This document shows positions 1 through 4,799 of a stretch of DNA of 6,887 nt, one piece after another. The number at the start of each line of letters is the position of its first letter. Within the stretch, counting starts at the first letter, position 1. The notes under the pieces were generated by a model. It did not search any database and was not told where the DNA came from. It was given only the letters and a program-made list of their open reading frames with translations. Where the stretch lies: positions 1 through 6,887 of the forward strand of contig JANZZP010000075.1 in assembly GCA_026419335.1 (NCBI GenBank), in the 5' to 3' direction. A program made the position numbers and the translations under genes. Source of the stretch: Elusimicrobiales bacterium (GTDB lineage Bacteria > Elusimicrobiota > Elusimicrobia > Elusimicrobiales > UBA9959).

Positions 1-1026
1 AATTCTTTTTCCAAGGAAATCACATCCGTCAAAAAAAACAATTTATGGGGTTACATAGATAAAGTAGGCAAAACTGTAATACCTTTTAACTTCGAAGCAG
101 CAAATCCATTTTATAATGGTATTGCTTCAGTTAAAGAAAAAGGAAAATGGTATCTAATAAATGAGAAGGGAGATAGAATAAAAATGATTAATTGTGATGA
201 TATTTATCCTTTTTCTGAAGGAGGTATTGCCAGATGCAAAAAAGACTCTAAGTACGGTTTTATAAATATCGAAGGTAAATTTATAATTAATCCAATTTAT
301 GAAGAAGCAAAAGATTTTGATTTTTATCTTGCAGAAGTAAAACTGAATGGAAAACAAATAATTCTTGATACATTTAACAGAAGTCTCTTTAAAGATTTTG
401 ATAAAACTTATAATTTTGATCATTATATAATAGTAGAAAAAGAAAATAAAAAAGGTTTAATAGATAAAGATTTAAAAGATATATTACCAATTAAATTTGA
501 TGATATTAAAATTATCAATGATGATTTATTTTTTGTTAAAAGTGAAAATTATTGGAACATAATTAATAAAAATAACACAATTATATCACCTAAATACACT
601 CAAATAGAACCAGAAACATATTCAAATCCACCAAAACTCTTCAAAATTTGCGATGAAAAAGGATGTGGTGTTTTTAGTATATCTGATAAAAAAGAAATAA
701 TAAATACTTATTACAATGATATCCAAATATATGAAAGTTGTATAATTGTTACAAAAGATAAAAAATCAGGTATTTATGATAGGCAAGGGAATATTATGTT
801 ACCTGTTGAATATGATAGCTCTTTTGAAATAGTAGGAAATTTAGTTAAATTTAAGAAAGACAACAAATATGGTTTGTTTAGCATAAAAGAAAAAAACATA
901 AAAATATATCCAAATTATTCAGAAATATATGTGCTTAATGATTTAATAATCGAAGCACAAACAAAAGACAATAAAAAGATCTGTTTTTCGACAACAACTT
1001 TTAAACAGACAAATTGTCCTTTTTAA
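1..1026 (+). CDS. WG-repeat protein, 5' end outside window
   Basis: The frame is open from the first base to the TAA at 1024-1026, giving 341 residues. The ATG at 184 is internal (residue 62), because recognisable repeat sequence lies before it. The protein is a string of WG-type repeats of about 33-40 residues with the pattern aromatic/G-x-I-D-x-x-G-x-x-I-x-P-x-[YF]-x-x-A-x-x-F-x-x-G-[IL]-A. The clearest are LWGYID..GKTVIPFNFEAA near residues 15-33, YGFINIEGKFIINPIYEEA near 83-101, and later units KKGLID, CGVFSI, SGIYDRQGNIMLPVEYD and KYGLFSI. The literal Trp-Gly pair survives only in the first unit and later copies are degenerate. WG repeats are thought to fold as beta-structured binding modules. 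Their ligands are mostly unknown, and many are secreted or surface proteins. No signal peptide or lipobox can be judged because the N-terminus is missing. The gene converges on the LUD gene, with stops one base apart. Family call is firm, function unknown. Confidence 0.85.
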   Translation, partial: NSFSKEITSVKKNNLWGYIDKVGKTVIPFNFEAANPFYNGIASVKEKGKWYLINEKGDRIKMINCDDIYPFSEGGIARCKKDSKYGFINIEGKFIINPIYEEAKDFDFYLAEVKLNGKQIILDTFNRSLFKDFDKTYNFDHYIIVEKENKKGLIDKDLKDILPIKFDDIKIINDDLFFVKSENYWNIINKNNTIISPKYTQIEPETYSNPPKLFKICDEKGCGVFSISDKKEIINTYYNDIQIYESCIIVTKDKKSGIYDRQGNIMLPVEYDSSFEIVGNLVKFKKDNKYGLFSIKEKNIKIYPNYSEIYVLNDLIIEAQTKDNKKICFSTTTFKQTNCPF

Positions 1027-1027
1027 A

Positions 1028-1663
1028 TCAATATCCTATATCTTCATTTATAAGAACAACTGAAATATCAGTAATTTTTGGCCTTTTCCACAATATAGTT
1101 ACAATATTACATATTCTGTCTTCCGATGAGCAATCTACACATTCCCCTTTCTCAACACAAGGATTTTTCTTAGACAACCTGATATTGTTTCTAATGGCAG
1201 CTATATTTCTTGCTCTCCAAAGTCCTATATCTTGGTTCTTAACTATTTTATTTATTCCAGCAAGTAAAATAATATGCCTTGGGCCCCAAGTTATAGCAGC
1301 ACATCTATTCCCGGTTCCATCTATAAATATTAACTTACCATCAATAGTAACAGCTTGTGGTGAAGCCAAATAAAAATCACAGTCCATACTTATAAGCCAT
1401 ATTTTTCTTCTTTCTTCCTGATTCATATTTGCTTGGTGTGTAAATATCTGGTTATTTTTAGAAATTTCATCAAGTATAGCACTCTCTCTAAAACTCACGC
1501 TTCCGCCTATACCTATTTTCTTATTACTTCCAATAGTTTTAACTATATATTCTTTAGCTTCAATAATATTTCCAAAGATTTTAGCATTAAATCTATTTTT
1601 AATTAAATTATTTTTAACAATTTCTAACAATTTCATATTTCCTCTTTTAATATTTTCATCCAT
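1028..1663 (-). CDS. LUD-domain (LutC/YkgG-like) lactate utilisation-type protein
   Basis: A 211-residue protein of the LUD (DUF162) family, close to the usual length for stand-alone members. Family landmarks are the Gly-rich GIGGSVSFRE at residues 51-60, the motif around AVTIDGKL..IDGTGNR at 104-120, and GPRHIILLAGINKIV at 127-141. Near the C-terminus is a Cys set C169-x5-C175-x2-C178-x6-C185 inside PCVEKGEC..C......CN, which looks like a metal or Fe-S site. LUD proteins include LutB/LutC, which oxidise lactate together with LutA. No lutA or lutB is visible here, so this is more likely a stand-alone paralogue common in anaerobes, with unproven activity. The ATG at 1663 is chosen over the internal Met10 because a GGAGG lies 9 bases before it. 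Residues 2-9 are not well supported by family motifs. It is divergent from ackA across 84 bases. Confidence 0.9.
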   Translation of the reverse strand: MDENIKRGNMKLLEIVKNNLIKNRFNAKIFGNIIEAKEYIVKTIGSNKKIGIGGSVSFRESAILDEISKNNQIFTHQANMNQEERRKIWLISMDCDFYLASPQAVTIDGKLIFIDGTGNRCAAITWGPRHIILLAGINKIVKNQDIGLWRARNIAAIRNNIRLSKKNPCVEKGECVDCSSEDRICNIVTILWKRPKITDISVVLINEDIGY

Positions 1664-1672
1664 AATATAAAA

Positions 1673-1677
1673 CCTCC
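1673..1677 (-). promoter_or_regulatory. Ribosome binding site of the LUD gene
   Basis: GGAGG on the minus strand (CCTCC on plus), with 9 bases to the ATG at 1663-1661. It decides the start in favour of 1663 over the next in-frame Met, whose upstream AGAGGA is weaker and closer. Confidence 0.75.
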
Positions 1678-1734
1678 ATTTAAAAAAATCTATAATATAA
1701 TTATATTAATTTAAAATAATAATAAGGTAAAATT

Positions 1735-1741
1735 AAAGGAG
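1735..1741 (+). promoter_or_regulatory. Ribosome binding site of ackA
   Basis: AAAGGAG with 6 bases to the ATG at 1748, which supports that start. The first residues of the protein match the acetate kinase N-terminus directly. Confidence 0.75.
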
Positions 1742-1747
1742 AAAAAT

Positions 1748-3088
1748 ATGAAAATATTAACTATAAACTGTGGCAGTTCTTCATTAAAATTCGGTTTATT
1801 TGATATTGATAAAAACTTTTTCATATCAAGTGGAATTGTAGAAAGAATAAATATAGGTGGTTCTTTTATAAACCTTGAAATACTTAACTCAGAAAAAATA
1901 AAAAAAGAAAAAGAAATAAAAAATCACAAAGAAGCATTTGAGTGGGTGATAGAAGAATTGGTAAAAAATTCTATTATAAATGACAAAAAGGAAATAAAAG
2001 CAGTAGCACACAGAGTTGTTCATGGTGGAGAGAAGTTTGTTAAATCAGTAATAATAAACGAAAATATAATAAATGAATTCAAATCCCTCTACAACATTGC
2101 ACCTCTACACAATCCTCCAAATGTTATGGGCATTGAAGCAGCAAAAGAAATTTTACAACATTCTATTCATACTGCCATACTTGACACTGCCTGGCATCAA
2201 ACCATGCCTAAACATTCATATATATATGCTTTACCTTATGAATGGTATGAAAAATATGGAATAAGAAGATATGGCTTTCATGGAACATCATTTTTATATA
2301 CTGCAAAAAGAGCATCAGTTTTATTAGATAAAAATCCATTTGAATGTAACCTAATAATAGCACACATAGGTAATGGCGCTTCAATTAATGCAATTAAAAA
2401 TGGATGTTCATATGATACATCGATGGGGTTTACTCCCTTAGAAGGACTTGTGATGGGAACAAGATCTGGGGATTGTGATCCAGCTATACCACTTTTCATT
2501 ATGCAAAAAGAAAATCTAACACCAAAAGAGATGGATTCTATCTTAAACAAAAAATCTGGAGTTTTAGGTATAACTTCAAAATATATTGATAGAAGAGATG
2601 TTGAAGAAGCTGCTGAAAAAGGAGATGAAAGAGCAAAATTATGTATTGAAATAGAATCACATAGAATCAAAAAATATATAGGTGCATACTATGCTGCATT
2701 AGGCAAGGTTGATGCAATAGTATTTACAGCAGGTGTTGGAGAAATGGGTCCAATTACTAGACAAAAATCATGTGAAGGACTTGAAAATTTAGGAATATTA
2801 ATAGATAAAGAAAAAAATTTCATTTCAAAAACAAGGTATGCAGAAACAATAATTTCATCTGAAAACTCAAAGGTTAAAATATTTGTAATTCCAACAGATG
2901 AAGAAAGAGTATTTGTTGAGGATACAATTGGGTTGCTTGAAGGAAAATATGATATACATACTAATTTTGTTTATTCTTTTCAAAAACAAGATTATATAAA
3001 TTTAATTAGAGAAGAAAATCTAAAAAAACAACTCAAAGAAAAAAAAGAGTTAGAAAAAATTCTTGCTCGAAAATATATAATTAGATAG
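1748..3088 (+). CDS. ackA: Acetate kinase with C-terminal extension
   Basis: Acetate kinase (ASKHA fold, cytoplasmic) interconverts acetyl phosphate + ADP and acetate + ATP, the substrate-level phosphorylation step of acetate-forming fermentation. The residues known as catalytic or binding in the Methanosarcina enzyme are all present: Asn7, Arg89 in HRVVHGGE, His121 in APLHNPP, Asp146 in LDTAWH, His178 in RRYGFHGTS, Arg239 in GTRSGD, and Glu385 in PTDEE. The phosphate and adenosine motifs IAHIGNGAS (204-212) and FTAGVGE (326-332) are intact. The kinase core ends near residue 400, the usual family length. The protein continues for about 45 more residues to 446 with a Lys/Glu-rich, probably helical tail that begins with HTNFVYSF. 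The Asn or His often seen after FTAGxGE is Met here. No pta (phosphotransacetylase) gene lies next to it. The butyrate kinase alternative is unlikely given the GTRSGDxDP context. Confidence 0.97.
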   Translation: MKILTINCGSSSLKFGLFDIDKNFFISSGIVERINIGGSFINLEILNSEKIKKEKEIKNHKEAFEWVIEELVKNSIINDKKEIKAVAHRVVHGGEKFVKSVIINENIINEFKSLYNIAPLHNPPNVMGIEAAKEILQHSIHTAILDTAWHQTMPKHSYIYALPYEWYEKYGIRRYGFHGTSFLYTAKRASVLLDKNPFECNLIIAHIGNGASINAIKNGCSYDTSMGFTPLEGLVMGTRSGDCDPAIPLFIMQKENLTPKEMDSILNKKSGVLGITSKYIDRRDVEEAAEKGDERAKLCIEIESHRIKKYIGAYYAALGKVDAIVFTAGVGEMGPITRQKSCEGLENLGILIDKEKNFISKTRYAETIISSENSKVKIFVIPTDEERVFVEDTIGLLEGKYDIHTNFVYSFQKQDYINLIREENLKKQLKEKKELEKILARKYIIR

Positions 3089-3268
3089 AAAATAAAAAAG
3101 CTAATTAGCTAAATATCCTAAGAGTAATAAATTTGTGGAAAGGCTTAATAAGAAATTAGTGGAATCACTAATATTGGTATAACAGAGAGAAGAAGCACAG
3201 GAATATAAAAATGACAGCAGAAAAACTTAAGCCCTAAAAAGGTAATATGTATAGAATAATACAAATTA
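3089..3268 (+). other. Intergenic stretch with possible decayed coding remnant or RNA fold
   Basis: No intact gene is visible between ackA and the promoter at 3269. One plus-strand frame reads through 3105-3227 with one internal stop (TAA 3180-3182), giving SNKFVERLNKKLVESLILV, stop, QREEAQEYKNDSRKT. This is richer in E, Q, A and V than random AT-rich DNA would be, so it may be a degraded gene end. The same DNA also holds a 7-bp hairpin (ATTAGTG 3155-3161 / CACTAAT 3166-3172, loop GAAT) enclosed by GGCTTAA (3142-3148) pairing with TTAAGCC (3227-3233). That would also fit a small structured RNA. Neither reading is established and I cannot name a family. Confidence 0.25.
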
Positions 3269-3297
3269 TTGACAGATAAACTTAAAAAATATACAAT
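3269..3297 (+). promoter_or_regulatory. Sigma-70-type promoter of the peptide/radical-SAM operon
   Basis: TTGACA (3269-3274, perfect -35), a 17-bp spacer, then TACAAT (3292-3297, one mismatch to TATAAT). Transcription would begin near 3304, leaving a leader of about 20 bases before the ATG at 3323. This is the best promoter in the window and suggests vegetative-sigma expression. An inverted repeat AATAAT-N4-ATTATT (3255-3270) touches the -35 box and could be an operator, but its arms are pure A/T and may be chance. Confidence 0.75.
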
Positions 3298-3310
3298 TTA
3301 TGTAAATAAT

Positions 3311-3318
3311 AAAGGGGG
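3311..3318 (+). promoter_or_regulatory. Strong ribosome binding site of the putative precursor
   Basis: AAAGGGGG, 4 bases before the ATG at 3323. It stands out in A/T-only surroundings and supports the start. The following radical-SAM gene has no comparable site before its ATG. Confidence 0.7.
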
Positions 3319-3322
3319 TTAA

Positions 3323-3676
3323 ATGAAAGATAAAACAAAGATGCTTCATATAGATACAGATATACACTCTCTTGAAGCACTGTCAGATGAAACTATAGAA
3401 AAAATGGCACAAGCAACAGAAAATCCGGAACTTTTCAAAAAAATAATTAAAAACTTGAAAGAAAAAGCAAAATCAAAAGAATTTTCTATATCAATAGATA
3501 CAAATATAGCCACTATATTAAAAATGACTGATTCGACAATTAAAAAATTTGCCCAAAATACTAAAAATCCTGAATTAGTCTATGAATTAATGAAAGAATT
3601 TAAAGAATCAGCTAAAAAAGAAAGAAAAGATAAAGTTTCTGATGAACATATATTCTGGAGCTGGAGTTATAAATAA
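3323..3676 (+). CDS. Putative RiPP precursor with duplicated leader and FWSWSYK C-terminus
   Basis: A 117-residue protein that I do not recognise as a named family. Residues 10-50 and 58-98 are two copies of one unit, offset by exactly 48 residues with no gap and 20 of 41 positions identical. Shared elements are IDT[DN]I, D-x-TI-x-K-x-AQ-x-T-x-NPEL and KE-x-AK. The units are charged and look helical, loosely like Nif11-type leaders (TI-x-K-x-AQ...NPEL), though that link is weak. Residues 99-110 are a Lys/Asp/Glu linker. The last seven, FWSWSYK (111-117), hold four aromatics and the only two Trp of the protein. There is no signal peptide, membrane segment or Cys. It has its own promoter and strong RBS and overlaps a SPASM radical-SAM gene by 35 bases. 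I infer a leader-core precursor in which the enzyme crosslinks aromatic side chains of the tail. Alternatives are a small regulatory or partner protein of the enzyme, or part of a frameshifted fusion. Confidence 0.72.
   Translation: MKDKTKMLHIDTDIHSLEALSDETIEKMAQATENPELFKKIIKNLKEKAKSKEFSISIDTNIATILKMTDSTIKKFAQNTKNPELVYELMKEFKESAKKERKDKVSDEHIFWSWSYK
3350..3616 (+). repeat. Tandem 48-residue (144-base) duplication in the putative leader
   Basis: Codons 10-50 (3350-3472) and 58-98 (3494-3616) encode homologous units at a constant 48-residue offset. Twenty of 41 aligned residues are identical and most others are conservative (E/K, L/M, S/T, M/F). The divergence shows the duplication is not recent, so both copies have probably been kept by selection. 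Confidence 0.88.
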
Positions 3677-4799
3677 GATATATCCTCAAATAAAAACAAT
3701 TATATTAACGATCACAAATGAATGTAACCTCGATTGTTTATATTGTCATAATAAACCATATCTTGAAAATAAATACAAATCAAACACAGTTCTTTCCATA
3801 AATGATTTTAAGGACATAGCTTATCAATATGCTCAATATTTAAATACAAAAAAAATATATTGTGGAGAGTTTTGCTTTTCGGGAGGAGAGCCTTTAATAG
3901 TTGGTATCGATTATTATAAAAAGATTATTGAAATAGAAAAAGAAATTTCATCAAGATTTAAAAATAAAATAAAATTCCAAAATTTAATACAAACCAATGG
4001 GACTTTATTAAACGATAGTTGGATAAATTTTATCAAAGAAAATGATATAAAACTTGGAATTAGTATTGATGGAATTAAGAATATACAAAATACTACAAGA
4101 TATTTTAAAAATAAAAAAGGAAGTTACAATAAAATAGAATCTATTTTAGAAAAATTGAAAAAAGACTGCATAGAATTCGGATTTTTAATTGTTGTTTCAA
4201 AATATAATAAAAAGTATGCATCAGAAATTATAAAAAAATTAATTACTTTCAATCCTCAATCATTAGCATTTATTCCATGCCTTGATTATGATGGTAAAAT
4301 AAACTCAACAGAATATTCTAAATTTTTAATAACTGCTTTTGACACATGGATATCTATCAGAAGGTATAACATTCCAATAAGGAATTTTAAATTTGTTATT
4401 TTTAAAATGATGGGATTAAAAAATATTTTTATTCCTTGTGAAAATTCTGGAAAGTGTCCAACAACAATAAATATTAATCTAAATAAAGATGTTTTTATAT
4501 GTGATGTATTTATGGGAAGAAAAGGTGGTTATCTAGGAAATCTAAATACTGTTAAACTTTCAGATTTAGAAAAAACTTATAACTATTTGAAAATAAGACA
4601 AAAAATCACATCTCTTCCTAAAAAATGTAAATTATGTAAATTCATTGAAATATGTAATGGTGGATGTTTTTATAGAAGACAAAATAATAAAAAAATCGAC
4701 TACTTGTGTAAAGCAAACATTTCTCTTTTTAAACATATTGAAAACTATTTAAAAAAACAAAATATTAAAAATATATTCAAAAAATTTACATTAAACTAA
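3642..4799 (+). CDS. Radical-SAM/SPASM peptide-modifying enzyme (anSME/AslB-like)
   Basis: A 385-residue radical-SAM enzyme. The [4Fe-4S]-SAM cluster motif is C28-x3-C32-x2-C35 in [13 protein letters not shown]-binding GGEP is at 81-84, followed by QTNGTLL (117-123) and GISIDG (139-144), typical of the sulfatase-maturase/COG0641 group. The C-terminal SPASM domain for auxiliary Fe-S clusters shows C272-x14-C287 and then C329-x2-C332-x5-C338-x3-C342-x13-C356. The usual Gly five residues before C287 is Lys. C266 is an extra nearby Cys. The enzyme has no N-terminal recognition (PqqD-like) domain and ends in a Lys/Asn-rich tail of about 29 residues. Relatives include anaerobic sulfatase maturases and RiPP cyclophane or ether-crosslink synthases such as DarE. 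No sulfatase is in view, and the overlapping small gene favours a RiPP role. The ATG at 3642 lies inside the upstream gene with a poor RBS, so translation is probably coupled. A non-AUG start after the upstream stop is possible. Confidence 0.92.
   Translation: MNIYSGAGVINKIYPQIKTIILTITNECNLDCLYCHNKPYLENKYKSNTVLSINDFKDIAYQYAQYLNTKKIYCGEFCFSGGEPLIVGIDYYKKIIEIEKEISSRFKNKIKFQNLIQTNGTLLNDSWINFIKENDIKLGISIDGIKNIQNTTRYFKNKKGSYNKIESILEKLKKDCIEFGFLIVVSKYNKKYASEIIKKLITFNPQSLAFIPCLDYDGKINSTEYSKFLITAFDTWISIRRYNIPIRNFKFVIFKMMGLKNIFIPCENSGKCPTTININLNKDVFICDVFMGRKGGYLGNLNTVKLSDLEKTYNYLKIRQKITSLPKKCKLCKFIEICNGGCFYRRQNNKKIDYLCKANISLFKHIENYLKKQNIKNIFKKFTLN
3657..3666 (+). promoter_or_regulatory. GGAG motifs inside core codons near the radical-SAM start
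   Basis: The Trp-Ser-Trp-Ser codons TGG AGC TGG AGT create two Shine-Dalgarno-like GGAG runs at 3657-3660 and 3663-3666. The second lies 11 bases before an in-frame ATA (3678), just past the upstream stop (3674-3676), and the core of the enzyme begins soon after. This geometry could support re-initiation at a rare start codon. The upstream ATG at 3642 has only a weak A-rich site before it. Which start is used cannot be settled here. Confidence 0.3.

Larger units (their letters stand above)
1664..1747. promoter_or_regulatory. Divergent promoter region, LUD gene / ackA
   Basis: These 84 bases separate two divergent genes and must hold both promoters unless transcription starts elsewhere. The DNA is almost entirely A/T. 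A perfect TATAAT lies at 1691-1696 on the plus strand, and another on the minus strand at 1705-1700. Neither has a convincing -35 box at 16-18 bp, so the exact promoters are uncertain. The two -10 candidates are only a few bases apart, so expression of the two genes could be mutually exclusive or co-regulated; this is inference. Confidence 0.35.

Noticed and set aside
154..423. Minus-strand 89-codon frame opposite the WG-repeat gene
   Set aside because: Phe/Ile/Lys-rich translation typical of AT-rich antisense. The plus frame shows real WG repeats.
1008..1025. Possible terminator GACAA-A-TTGTC followed by CTTTTT at the end of the WG gene
   Set aside because: The one-base loop leaves only about 3 usable base pairs and the stem is weak. 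It is not convincing as an intrinsic terminator.
1014..1373. Plus-strand open frame of 119 codons opposite the LUD gene
   Set aside because: It is antisense to a clear LUD family protein, has no ribosome binding site, and its hydrophobic translation is an effect of the opposite strand's codons.
2073..2264. Plus-strand 63-codon frame inside ackA
   Set aside because: Alternative frame of a highly conserved kinase region, with no RBS.
2278..2670. Minus-strand open frame of 130 codons inside ackA
   Set aside because: It lies wholly opposite conserved acetate kinase motifs and has no RBS or recognisable domain.
3099..3110. Perfect palindrome AGCTAATTAGCT after ackA as a terminator
   Set aside because: No loop, A/T-rich stem, and followed by A residues, not a T run, on the ackA strand. 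The adjacent A6 would act only for minus-strand transcripts, and no such gene is present.
3323..4799. Single radical-SAM gene split by a frameshift
   Set aside because: The small gene has its own complete design (duplicated unit, linker, aromatic end, stop) and the enzyme is complete without it. It cannot be fully excluded from sequence alone and is listed as a refuting alternative.
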